DNA of 64,000 nucleotides from Batrachochytrium dendrobatidis JAM81 (taxonomy: Eukaryota > Chytridiomycota > Chytridiomycetes > Rhizophydiales): the NCBI RefSeq assembly GCF_000203795.2, contig NW_006281116.1, positions 265,195-329,194 of the forward strand. The letters run 5' to 3'. The notes under the pieces were generated by a model, which was not told the origin of the DNA, did not search any database, and saw only the letters and a program-made list of their open reading frames with translations. The first letter of the stretch is position 1; every line of letters starts with the position of its first letter. The translations under genes were made by a program, and so were the position numbers. This document shows, in pieces, positions 11,964 to 22,826 of the stretch.

Positions 11964-13260
11964 TCAATTAAACATACTTTCGATATCAGCAATGCTCTGC
12001 TGCAAAATGGTTTGTTGCTATAAAATAAAGGGTTAATGATTGCATTTACAAGACAAGCTAGTAGTCTACAACCCACCAGTCTAGGGTCAGTAAGATCCTG
12101 CTTGATCTTTCCAATGACGTGAGCAGCAAGTCTCTTTTGCTCTTCCTCACGAACATTGGCTTCATGACGCACCCACGAGTCAAGAACACCTTTGACTTCA
12201 GTGTTGAAAGCAACCTTTTGCTTAAGTTCATACGCTTCAGCCTCGAGTTTGGCAATGTCCTAGTAATCTGATTGTTAGTTGAACAGATCTACACTAACAA
12301 TGTAGAGCAGGTCATACCTTGGAGATATCAAAAAGACCCTTGGTGACTTCAACAGCATCAGACAGCTTTCCAATATGGGAAATACGCTCCTGAACAACAG
12401 CCTTGTGGTCAAGACGAGCCTGAGTCAAAACATTTCTTATGGAATCCTTTCTGCCCTGAAAGTAAGCCAAGGCGCTGTCTTTACCGTTGCTGTACCACAC
12501 ATAGTATGCACCAAAAAGACAGAACATTTCAATGGTTTCGGCATCAACAATGTAGATCTCTTTGGAGATCAAAAAGGCAGCGATTGAGGCAGCAACCAGA
12601 ACAGAGCTAGACTTGGCAACAAGAGATTCTCCAGGAAAGGCGTTGATGAGAGATTCAGCAACAGCTTTGGGTTCAGCACGCTTGGGAGGTTCAACAGTGA
12701 CGGCTACAAGTAACAAGGTGGTTGGAGCAAAGACATTCAAGTCCATTAGAATATAGCCGAGTATCCCAATGATGAATGCCAATCAACATGCATCAAAAGA
12801 TGGATTGTACCTGTGCTCTGGAATCGCATCTGCGACACAGATGAAGCAGCATAAGAACTAGAACAAGATATATTGTGAAAAAGGTCAGACTGATACAAGT
12901 ATTGGATAGTACGATGCAGATTCATGGCAGGAACAGTCATGAACAAGAACTGCAATAAACCAAACCTGGAGTTCAAGATCGCTGGACGGATAGCATTGGC
13001 AGATCGAAGACCTATAATTAACAGAGTCCAACATAAAGTAAGCAAGGATTACTACACTTGGGTGGATTGAATGCATGGATGTCAAATCCATGCATGGAGA
13101 GAAGGCTCGACACCATAAGCGACAGTGTTCAATCATGCATGACTGTTGCAATATCACATTCAACACAAACAAGAGTATGACTATAGACTGCATGAGGAGA
13201 TAGAAAACACAAGTATCTACCGGTAGCAAATGCACGGGAAGACAGTCGACACAGAGCCAT
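11964..13260 (-). CDS. ATP4: ATP synthase subunit b, mitochondrial (peripheral stalk)
   Basis: Membrane-anchored stator subunit of F1Fo-ATP synthase. Six exons on the minus strand (13260-13221, 13011-12966, 12857-12811, 12703-12318, 12259-12077, 12017-11964) give 251 residues, close to yeast Atp4. A mitochondrial presequence rich in R, S and A spans about residues 1-45. VEPPKRAEPKAVAESLINAFPG precedes two membrane segments (SSVLVAASIAAFLISKEIY and MFCLFGAYYVWYS). A long charged helix to the C-terminus follows (QERISHIGKLSD, EAEAYELKQKVAFNTEV). The last exon (QQTILQQSIADIESMFN) is too short to stand out on its own. Its start codon is 65 bp from that of PET117, transcribed the other way. Confidence 0.93.
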
Positions 13261-13325
13261 GGTGAATAGCAAGAAAAAACGGAAAAGAAAAACCAGTTGG
13301 ACTTATTCTTACCACAGAATCCATC
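13261..13325. promoter_or_regulatory. Minimal bidirectional promoter ATP4 / PET117
   Basis: Only 65 bp separate the two start codons, so both 5' UTRs and core promoters must lie in this A-rich stretch or overlap the genes. Both products serve the mitochondrial inner membrane. No CACGTG or clear TATA box is present. Confidence 0.6.
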
Positions 13326-13644
13326 ATGTCTCGCAATTCCAAGCTAACGTTTGCAGCGTCATGTTTGTTTGCCACTGTCTGTGTCTTTGGAGTTCATTAC
13401 ATGCAAGAACTGGATGTTAAAGTATGATCTTTCTTGTTATTCATGAAGCTAGAGGCAGCCAGTTGATCTTTTATTTCAATAGACTCGCAGAGTTGGTATT
13501 CTTCGAGACGATGTTCGTCGAAGTGATAAGCGAATTGAGAATGAGTTGGAAATGATGAAGCAGGAAGAGCTTAGAAAGCAGTTGGAGAAGAACCAGTCTG
13601 TTACATCAAGATCGTATCTGGAACAGCAGGACTCTTCTGGATAA
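13326..13644 (+). CDS. PET117: Cytochrome c oxidase assembly protein PET117
   Basis: Small mitochondrial assembly factor of complex IV. Two exons (13326-13421, 13483-13644) give 85 residues. It starts MSRNSKLTFAASCLFATVCV, a single membrane-type segment, followed by HYMQELDVK. The matrix helix is VGILRDDVRRSDKRIENE, then LRKQLEKNQSVTS. The S-K-L-T start, the GVLRD-like motif and the LEKNQ end are in family order. The length is typical. Confidence 0.9.
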
Positions 13645-13655
13645 ACGTTGGTTGA

Positions 13656-14030
13656 CTGCCATATTCACGTAAAATGAAACTTGTTCAACAGTCTCTTACT
13701 TTGGAATAGATATTTGTTTTTCTACTACACATTGACTTGTTGATATTCTGAATTCTTGAATAAACATACAAATCAAACTCTATTTTAAAGTTGAGATCAT
13801 CACCATCTGATATGATCACATTGCAATCGCGCTCTAGTTTCAATCACTTCAGGAATGCAAGTCAATCCAGTGTTTTGTAAGTTGGAGATTGAGCAAGCAT
13901 GAAATTCATTGAAGCTGTGATGTAAACACCCGTTTAATTTCTATACAAAAGCAAGCCAAGATCAGTAAGCTTTGTTGACGAGTTTCAGGAAGCTGTCCAG
14001 TCAATTGACAATCATGTCATGAGACTAACT
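13656..14030. mobile_element. MITE copy C, left half nearly identical to the 17.4-kb copy inverted
   Basis: Starts ctgccatattcacgtaaaat 11 bp past the PET117 stop. Positions 13656-13866 match 17444-17654 in reverse complement with only a few differences. The right part keeps family text (ctgtccagtcaattgac, catgagacta) but lacks a recognisable right terminal repeat, so the end near 14030 is approximate. Confidence 0.65.
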
Positions 14031-14107
14031 TTAGGGAGTGTTGCAGGACTCGACTCAATGTTTAACATCAAAACAATAGTTTGTCTTGAACTTTATCAGT
14101 TATCACT

Positions 14108-15263
14108 ATGGCTCCCATCAACAACATGAAGAATGCAAACTTTCCCGTCGACAATGAGGGTCGTACTTATCATGTCGGTGTCAAGCATAATGAGGGTATG
14201 ATCTTGATTATTCTATTCATTATAGCCCTGGACATGGTCTGTTGATAACATTCCATCTGTTCATTTGACTTTACAGTTGCCAACAGAATCATCACTGTTG
14301 GTGATCCCAAACGAGCCTACAAGATTGCTGAGCACTTGGACAGCACTGTTTTCAAGCATGAATCCAAGCGAGGTTTTACCACCATCACTGGCACTTACAA
14401 GGGCACTCCCGTCAGTCTGATTGCAATTGGCATGGTACGAATTTGCTTTATCGATTCTTATCACAACCACCTTGTTACCAATTCTTGTTGTGCATTTCAT
14501 GTACTTGAGTTCAAGTCTGATGTTTTGTTATAACATAGGGCACTCCCATGGCTGATATGATGGTTCGTGAAGTTCGTGAAGTGGTTTCTGGTCCTATCAT
14601 CATGATCCGATTTGGCTCCTGTGGTGGAATTGGCGAAAACTCTCGCGTTGGTCTGATGGCTGTGGCCAAGGATGGTGCTGTTAATGTATGCCGCAACTAC
14701 GACTACTTTGCTCCCATGTATTCTGGTACTGCTCCAGAGGCTACGTCTACAGAAGGTCCTTATCTGGTTTCCAAGATCTGTCCCTCTGATGTTCAGCTCT
14801 CCGAATTGGTAAGTTGATTTGACTTGACAGGTTGCTTATGCATAGCGTACTCGAAGTTGCTGACTTGAATCACAACCCTCAAACTCAGCTTTATTCCAGT
14901 TTGAGTGATTGTCTTGGCAAGGATGCTGTTATTACTGGTCTGAATGCTACTGCCGATTCCTTCTACTCGTCGCAGGGTCGTCAAGATCCTGGATTCAACG
15001 ATCACAACAGCGATCTGATTGATACTATTCGTAAAAAGTATCCCAACTGTGAAACCCTCGAGATGGAATCTCATATGCTTCTCCACCTTGCTCGTTGTGC
15101 CACTTTCCATACTCCACAGGCTAGTATCCGTGCTACTGCCTGTGCCATGGTGTTTGCCGATCGCAAAACCAATGCGTTTATTGCTCCCGAGACTGTTCAT
15201 GAACTTGAAGCAAAGGCCAGTCGTGCCATTCTTGATGCTCTTGTTGCTTGTCCCATGAAATAA
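14108..15263 (+). CDS. Uridine phosphorylase (PNP/UDP phosphorylase family)
   Basis: Cleaves uridine with phosphate to uracil and ribose-1-phosphate in pyrimidine salvage. Four exons (14108-14195, 14277-14434, 14539-14808, 14889-15263) give 296 residues. Family motifs are NRIITVGDPKRAYKIAEHLD, GFTTITGTYKGTPVSLIAIG, MADMMVREVREV, MIRFGSCGGI (phosphate/ribose site), GLNATADSFYSSQGR and ETLEMESHMLLHLA (the E-M-E ribose-binding motif). In the third intron the obvious acceptor at 14831 shifts the frame; the acceptor at 14888 (actcag|CTTTATTCC) restores it with an 80-nt intron. Specificity for uridine over other nucleosides is inferred. Confidence 0.88.
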
Positions 15264-15456
15264 ACTACGAGTTTACTTGTAAGAATTGAATGCTTGTGAT
15301 TTTCATCTGCTTCAAATCCAACATTTTACAAAACGATCAAAAATTCTTTCCAGTGTTGAATTCGACATTGATTTTCGATAAACCGCCCAGTCATCGTTTA
15401 TCAAGTGTAGTCTTATTGAGTAGCCCAACATAAAGTAAAGCAACCATCTATATCAA

Positions 15457-16321
15457 ATGCCTCCAAAGTTTCGTGGTGCCAACTTTCTTAAACCAAAACA
15501 ACCCAACATCCATCCTCGCAATCAGCTTAAAGAATGGCATCTTTTTAAAGGCGATATGGTTCAGATTGTAGGTGGTGAGAAGGATGTCGGTAAACAGGGC
15601 AAGGTTCTGGAAGTCATCAAGCAGTTGAATAGTGTTATTGTGGAGGACTGCAAATTGGTAAGTTTTCATCATGACGATTTGGCAGGCAGCTCATTGCATT
15701 CATCAGCCATTGCAACGCTTCAGAAACAGTCCATGATCTTGATTGACCTTGTTGCATTTTGATCCAACTGCTGATTTAAATCTTGAACATGTATAGGGAG
15801 TCAAGCATGTCAAACCCAATCCATTCTATCCAAAGGGTGGTCGTATCCACAAGGAAATGCCAATTCATTATACTCAAGTTCAGCTGGTAGACCCAACTAT
15901 TTCGTAAGTGGAATTCAGGCTTGAACCCAAAGTTTAGATTGTACATCTCAACTTGATTGCATATAAAACTGATATAGGAGACCCACAGAGACCAAGTTAT
16001 TTTGGGAATACGATCATTTAAAACATCGCAAAGTACAGCGACGACTGTCTCTGGCAACAGACACGGTCATTCCAGTACCAGAACCAGAAAATCCCTTTAA
16101 AAAGCTAGAAGGTAATCTGGAATCATTTTATTATGGCAATTGCTTCGAGGTCTATTATAGCTAACCATCACTCACTTGCAGAAGGTGCGCTTGATACCAA
16201 ACCTGCAATTGTATCCCAGGTGACTTGGACTCCTGATATTACTCAATGTCCTTTTCCTCCTCCATTCATGAATGAGCTAGAAAGAATGCGTCGAAAAAAC
16301 AGAGAGGCCCAGGCTTTATAA
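15457..16321 (+). CDS. Mitochondrial large-subunit ribosomal protein uL24m
   Basis: KOW-domain ribosomal protein. Four exons (15457-15657, 15797-15903, 15978-16111, 16182-16321) give 193 residues. The KOW region is [20 protein letters not shown], followed by [20 protein letters not shown] and [20 protein letters not shown]. The C-terminal tail ([20 protein letters not shown], then [20 protein letters not shown]) is longer than in bacteria, as in fungal mitochondrial uL24m. The gene converges on ALG14 with only 38 bp between the two stop codons. Confidence 0.88.
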
Positions 16322-16359
16322 TGTCCTCAAAAATATATTCTTTTTTTAAAAAACAACAT

Positions 16360-17311
16360 TTAAACAAGTCGTCCAACATAGATTGATTTTGGATATTTCG
16401 TCTTGAGCTGTGGCCATTGTATAATAAACTTGTCTACAATATTGTAAAGAATCTTGCCAGAAAGCGAGAGATCGCTGACTCGTGCAAGTGATTCAACATA
16501 CATGACTCGTGCCCTGCTGATTCCCAAAAGTTGAGTCAATCTTGCAATGCATGCGATTGGAACACAAGTACCTGGACCATTGCATAGAATCTACAGGTTG
16601 GTCATTAAGCATCGAGTTGAATAATCATCTCGAGTATCTTTCTGTTGTATTCATGATAACCATAGCATTGCCTACCAGATCTGGGTATAAGCGATAAAAT
16701 ATCATCAACGAAAACCATGCTGCCCAAAGAGTTGAAAAGATACTGGAAATCCATGGCTGGTTGACTTGACGACTTCGAGAAATCTTGGAAATAGTATAAA
16801 TCTAACAATTATCATGTTCAGAAATCAGTGCATATCACTGATGGGTTGAAACCTAACCAAGTCTATGCACCTGGTTTTTACCAGTCTGGCTTTGAATCTG
16901 CTGCTCATGCAAAATCACTTTGCCTTCACTTGTCTGATCTGTCGATGCAATAATGTAATGCCGAGGTGAAAAATGCTGACAGTCAATATCCTTGAGTATC
17001 TCCATCATCTCCATCGTATGACCTCCTACCACAACAAGCCATAACAATCCAAACTCAATATCAGTTATAAACCAATGTTTAATGAATAGCCATTCATACC
17101 GACAAGCATCGCTTTACAATTAAAGTGATTGTGCGTACTGTATAAAGCACCAATACCAACCTGATCCAAGAATAATACATATACTTTTATGAGTTGCGTT
17201 GTATTGCTTTTTAAAAAAGGATTTGATCCAAGCAGCTGCCAACACTATAGCAATCAAGACTGCCGTTACACACACAGGTGATGTAAGCCATTGATAAGAT
17301 TCGGAAAACAT
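16360..17311 (-). CDS. ALG14: ALG14, UDP-GlcNAc transferase anchoring subunit
   Basis: ER membrane anchor that recruits the catalytic Alg13 to make GlcNAc2-PP-dolichol, the second step of N-glycan precursor assembly. Four minus-strand exons (17311-17161, 17025-16871, 16801-16676, 16590-16360) give 220 residues. An N-terminal transmembrane segment (CVTAVLIAIVLAAAWI) is followed by ILGSGGHTMEMMEILKDI, the family's GSGGHT motif, split by an intron. Then come SPRHYIIASTDQTS, ISRSRQVNQPWISSI, LCNGPGTCVPIACIARL and ARVMYVESLARVSDLSLSGK. Overall length matches yeast Alg14. Confidence 0.92.
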
Positions 17312-17340
17312 GCACAACTACTGATGCTACTAGGCTTTTA

Positions 17341-17654
17341 CAGGTGTATTCACGCAAATGGAACACGAAATAAAGATGTCGAAATACATGATAAACTGCC
17401 AGTCTTGTGGAATTGATTCAACAATATTGTCTTTTACTCTTTAATTGACTTGCATTCCTGAAATGGTTGAAACTAGAGCGCGATTGCAATGTGATCATAT
17501 CAGATGGTGATGATCTCAACTTTAAAATAGAGTTTGATTTGTATGTTTATTCAAGAATCTAGAATATCAACAAGTCGATGTGTAGTAGAAAAACAAATAT
17601 CTATTCCAGAGTAAGAGACTGTTGAACAAGTTTCATTTTACGTGAATATGGCAG
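17341..17654. mobile_element. MITE copy E, complete with TA duplication
   Basis: A 314-bp element flanked by TA at 17339-17340 and 17655-17656. Left end caggtgtattcacgcaaatg; right end, reversed, ctgccatattcacgtaaaat. It is the inverted relative of copy C. It lies in the promoter interval upstream of ALG14, 29 bp before its ATG, and beyond the CAP-G 3' end. Confidence 0.8.
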
Positions 17655-17860
17655 TAGAATCAAAATGTTGGTTTTATAGTTCAAACCGATTAAATAAAAC
17701 GCATACTTGTACAACTCAAGTCAATAAGCATGATTGTACAACCATCTTGAAATAATAAAAGCCATATTCTGACACCATCTTGTTCTTCCATGCCAACTAA
17801 AAATATTTATTTCCAAGTGAAAATCAAGTACATTCACAATCAGCATATACCAACAAACAG

Positions 17861-20800
17861 TTATAGTTTCAAATGAGATACAGATTGAAGAATGTTTCCA
17901 AAATCAGTGCTCTCAGTATTGTTGTAGATCTCGAGACTTTCAGCACCAAATACATTTTTACTAAACCTAAATTTTGCAAGTCGAAATTTAAATCTAAAAT
18001 AAGTATCATGCAACTACAACAAACAGCAACTCATCTCAATTCTATCAGTGAGCAGTAAACATACTTTTTAAGAGCGTTAATAGACGAAGGGTCAGACATG
18101 ATCGATTGCAGTTGCTCAACCAAAATTTGCATTTGCTCAATTTTGTCCGCCGGTAAACTGCTTGAAAGCTGAAGCTTTGAAATCACTTGGCACATGAGTC
18201 GACGATTCACTGATAAAAAATGTAAGTCATCTACTAGTGTCTAGAATGAAAACCCTAAAATGATTTATACCTGGAGATGCATCAGTAGCTGCCGTGAGAC
18301 AAGAAATGGCCAAGTCGGCATAAAAAGTAGCATCCACGTTGTTTGAATCAGCATGCAATGGAGTGCTCAGCCAATCTAGAATTTGCGATGCAATTGTGAT
18401 GGGCTGAAGCATGCTGCTGGGACTGGCTCGCGTCATTTCTGAAAAAGACAAGATTGATCGCACAAAAATCTATTGATACAATCAAAATATATAAAGTATA
18501 GCCTATACATGAGCCAGTGATTTTAAAAGTTAGAATAACTATTCGTTCAATAAATACCTCTTTAAGCTGCCATGGCTTAGAATGTCCATATATGGGGAAA
18601 AAGTAGCTTAGTGATTGTCGAAGACGCTGCAGATGAGCAGTGGATGGATGATAATATAGAATCAACAGAGCCAAAAGCGCCTAATTCATAATGTGGATCA
18701 GAATCGCCAAACACTGGTATATATGCAACACAAAGCTTACTTCAGAATCTTCCAACTTGTCAAATAAAAAGAGTTTGCAGTATCCCTCTACTGCTTGACT
18801 AAGATATGTTTCGTTTTCGCATTGTAGAAAATGTCGAAGTTTGGTGGTGATGCCAGTCTAAAAGTAAATAGCAAGTCAAAATGTGTTGATCATTCAAAAA
18901 TATACAATCAAGTAGAATACCTTGTTGTCTTGTAGCGATTCTATTCTATTGCTCAAAATCAAGTCCACAAAAAACTATTATACTCATTAACAAAATAAAT
19001 CAGAGTAGAATCCTAGCAATCAAAACGTCTGTGTACATCAACTTTACCTTGAAGCAAATGTTGGCACGAGCATCTTTTGCACTCAAGAGCGTGTAAAACA
19101 CATCCATGTTAGTAGATGCAATAGTCTAGACAAAAACTAAAGGTTAATTCAAAATAAAGTCACGACTGGCATTCTAGTCACTAATATAGTTCGTACCGGA
19201 TTGGTCAATGAGCACTGTGCAAGACATGCCAGCGCAAGCTCCGAAATAGCTGGAATTGGGTTGGCCATGCAAGGAAAAACATATTCTTCAAGCAATGTAT
19301 ATATTTCTGGATATTCGGGACACTGAGCGCAGCAAGTTTGTACAATACACATATAAATTTATCAGTATACAATACAGCGCAACCAACAGCTAGAATAAAA
19401 GTTTGCATCTTGATGAGCTATACAGTTCAATAGTAGATCATACCTGGAAACCCAACAGTTGAAAGGTACTATGGAGGATCTCCATGCATTTGAGCGCACA
19501 TATGGATTTTTCATCGCTCCATTCTGCAGCTGGCTCGACTCCGTCTTTATCGAGATGGGATTCTCGCAACGTGGATGCCAAATTATACATATTGCAAATT
19601 TTCTCTATCATTCCTGGCAAACGTCTTTACAATGGTTAGACTATTCACAAATTCAAATTCAATAGCGTATTACTCACTTGATATATACTGCTTCTGCAGA
19701 CACTTTTAATCCGAGTCGAATCAGTTTTGACATCACCGCTTCAGGAAGATCAGACTCGACCAAAGTCATCTCTAAAGACAGTAAAAAGCGTTATTAGTGG
19801 TATTTTCTCAAAAGTAGATCAGATAAAGCATACAACAATGATGAAATTTAGCATACCCAAAAATTCTTCAAGTTTACGACGACCAATTTCATCACAAAGA
19901 TCAAGAGAAAAACACATTTCTGCAAGCTCTTGTACGACATATTCATATTTAAGCTTCTCTGCCTCGTCATCAGTGCCAATGACCAAGTTCATGTAATGCT
20001 CCAAAACATTTACAAAATCAGAAAGCGAAGGAATCAGCTCATCCAATTTGTCATCATTTGTAGAGATCCTCAAATATGCGGCATATGTTTTCAAGAAAAA
20101 GGCCAGCTGTGGATTTAGATTGGTCCAATCAAAGTCTGCCAAGTAGTTTCAATTAGCACCAATAGTTTTAGAATTATGCCAGAATATACCAATGCAGCTT
20201 GCCTTGATGAGTAAATCGAAGCTTGGTGTCGTGTTTAAAAAGAGCCATTAGCATGGCAGATGATTCTGCTTCATGAATATCCAGAGAAGATACAAACTAT
20301 AAACCCGTTGATACTATTTTAAACCGTGTGTTTATAATAATATTGATCAATGAAGCAGCCTTACCTTGTCAATTCCACCCATCTGTATAATCCAAGAGTC
20401 ACATAAAAGTCTCATGCATGCTGTGCGAGTGCCCAAATCACTATTATCAATATTGATATATTCTATTTTAACAAGCCAATAAAACTTTAAACGTTTCACA
20501 TTAGCTAATACGTACCGATCTTGTAGCCCACGCTGCAGCAGCTCGGTTCTTTTGCCAATATCCAGCATGCTATAATGGATTTGAGAAACAGAGAGTTGAA
20601 CATAAAGAAGCTTGCGAATTGAAGCATCAATATCGCAAGCTCGAGATAAAAGTGCATCCAGGGAATGGCTGTCGATTTTAATGTTCCATAAAATATTCTT
20701 GCGCACATCACTGTGTTTACACGAGTACACGGAATTAATAGATTTCAATGCTAAACTCATAGAAAAATCAATATAATGTATCCACCAACCTGCTCGAGTC

Positions 20801-21628
20801 ATATTGAAGAAGTTTCACCAAATGCTCTTGAATTTGGATGGCATCAGTATCGTCACATCCTCCCTAGTGATTAGTCAAAGACACGTCAGGATACAGTGTA
20901 TTGAACATATGCAATCTATCAGGATATTTTGAATTTGAAATCAATCCATTAAACACTATAGGCTACCTGCAATCGACACAGACAAATGGCCGCTCCTGCA
21001 CGTATCGAAGCCTCCTTATCGCGAAGTCGCACCATTAAAGAATCCTTGATGACAATAAATTGCGCTTCACTATCGATCGTACAAGTACAACATAATAATA
21101 TCCAAGTGTTAGACCATGATGCAGTAGACCCAGTTTAGCCTAGCTAGACTTACGAAATTTCTTCCAGATTGTTGAGAGCACTTGCGAGAATTTGCAATGA
21201 GCGATATCGGACAGCTTTCAAAGAAGATACAAGTCCTTTCAAAAGCAGTGGAAGCACAGTAACGCTGATAAAGTTGGCACCTGATATCACAATGATTAAA
21301 TATTGAATTCCAGATATACTTGAAATCCGGACAACAACATGAACAAGACAGGGCGGTAATATGCATGATAAAGATTGAATATCGCACCATTTTCAACACC
21401 ATGATTTAAAGAATCCAGATAAGAATTGATAAACTTTACAGCCCTGTCAGCATAAACATCGCCTTTTCCCAAGACTAGAATGCGAAGCACGCACTCTTCA
21501 AAGGCAGCAGAGAAAGAAACCGGATCCATTTTGCGATGCAGTTTTAGCAAAGCAGCAGCATTTTTTCTGTGAGTAGATGTTGTTTTTACAGTGTCTTGAA
21601 ATACACTCTGCAGGGTAGATGAAACCAT
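17861..21628 (-). CDS. YCG1: Condensin complex subunit 3 (CAP-G)
   Basis: HEAT-repeat subunit of condensin that, with the kleisin, holds DNA during mitotic chromosome compaction. About 15 small exons on the minus strand. The N-terminus is MVSSTLQSVFQDTVKTT, then HRKNAAALLKLHRKM, like the FQDAQ...HRKL start of CAP-G. Next is FEECVLRILVLGKGDVYADR. The central region has HSDVRKNILWNIKI, RACDIDASIRKLLYVQL and KRTELLQRGLQDR, matching the SDVR/IR/LLQ.GL.DR repeats. Further on are WSDEKSICALKCMEILHSTF and ISELALACLAQCSLTNP. The C-terminus is SDPSSINALKK joined to FSKNVFGAESLEIYNN, stop 17861. Upstream in-frame Met codons near 21688 exist, but 21628 gives the family-like start. Confidence 0.9.
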
Positions 21629-21682
21629 TTGCAGATAATGTCTGCAAGGTAAGATTCGATGCGCTTGTCCAGAAAACCGCAT

Positions 21683-21702
21683 TAACACGTGTTAACACGT
21701 GA
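21683..21702. promoter_or_regulatory. Tandem TTAACACGTG boxes upstream of CAP-G
   Basis: ttaacacgtgttaacacgtg: two head-to-tail copies of a 10-mer containing the CACGTG palindrome, 58-68 bp before the CAP-G start codon. The same TTAACACGTGAT text precedes eS19. Likely a transcription-factor site. Confidence 0.45.
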
Positions 21703-22105
21703 TGATAATATCACTTTATTGCAGTTGCTGACATCGCACTGATCCGATTGTTCCGCCTTGAATTGGCAGTTTACAGGACGCACGGCTGACTATTTTCTTT
21801 TGAATTCATGGTTGATAGTGAAAGTATGGTTCACTCTGCCATGTCTCCACAAAACACTCGTTCTCTGTCTGAGTGTAGGTCGACTTGACAAGACCCATTC
21901 TACTTATTTTTGGCATTGGCTTCAAGTTGATTGTCCAATCTCATATTTTTACTTCTCTTTGCTTGTCTATTGCTTCCTATTCCAGTCTTGTTGCTTTGCT
22001 GTCATATCTCATGTTTCAGAATGCTTTTGCACTTTTTTCTCGTCAAATTGATCTACAAGTTGTATGATTCTGCCAACTGTGCAACTCTTGTACAAATACT
22101 TTTTA

Positions 22106-22635
22106 CAGCCATATTCACGTAAAATGGACCGCTTTATCTTGCAATGGCTTGCTTTGGAATAATGATTAGATATTCATTGCGCTTTTCTACTAGAGATTGA
22201 CTACTTGAATAGATATTCTTAATTCTTCAAAACACATTGTCCATCATACAAAATCAAACTAGTTTTGAATTGAGATTTTCCTTTTTAAATCTGCTGTTCC
22301 TTCTCTTTTGGTATAGCCATATACTGCATGATCATCAAGTTTAGAAACGGACTTGTCGCAATCCAAATATTGAATTGTGTTGTCAATACAAACCCACTTT
22401 GTTGTATTCTAAAAACTTGGATACGCTTGCGCTCTAGTTAAGAAAACAAAGATTGTACATGCCAGGAATGCAACTCTACATGCCAATCACTCAATACCTT
22501 GTAAACGTTGGAGATTAAACAAATATCAAGGATTGGGATGGCACGCTGCTTTCAGTAAACCAGCCCATCATGCCATGAGATTGGCTGTTTACCATGCATT
22601 TTGATCTAGTGCTCCATTCTACGTGAATATGGCTG
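22106..22635. mobile_element. MITE copy D, longest copy, complete with TA duplication
   Basis: A 530-bp element with TA at 22104-22105 and 22636-22637. Left end cagccatattcacgtaaaat; right end, reversed, cagccatattcacgtagaat. It contains the internal family words (ttttctactagagattga, catgccatgagattggctg). No transposase frame. It lies in the CAP-G/U2AF divergent interval. The rest of 21703-22826 is pyrimidine-rich with no supported gene. Confidence 0.8.
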
Positions 22636-22826
22636 TAAATTGAAACAAGTGCATGTCTATGCATGAAAATTCCACTCAGTGCAGTATTCATTAGCCATCA
22701 TTAAACTCGATTGATTGAGGGTCCAGAGTGTGGCATTAATCATACAGACTTTTGTATCCCACAAGTTGCTGTAGCTTTGCTTGATTTTACTCTCATTTAT
22801 CTAACTATGTATGCTTGTGATATGAC

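Noticed and set aside
12885..13235. 116-residue minus-strand frame over the ATP4 5' exons
   Set aside because: Runs through introns of ATP4 in a different frame; the spliced ATP4 reading explains the region.
14809..14888. Acceptor at 14831 for uridine phosphorylase intron 3
   Set aside because: It shifts the frame; the acceptor at 14888 keeps phase 0 and gives a normal 80-nt intron.
14793..15200. 135-residue minus-strand frame opposite uridine phosphorylase
   Set aside because: Antisense to a strongly supported enzyme; it arises from codon bias of the sense gene.
21758..22051. 97-residue open frame in T-rich sequence upstream of U2AF
   Set aside because: Composition is driven by pyrimidine-rich DNA (runs of F, S, L, C), with no homology seen and no splice link to U2AF exons.
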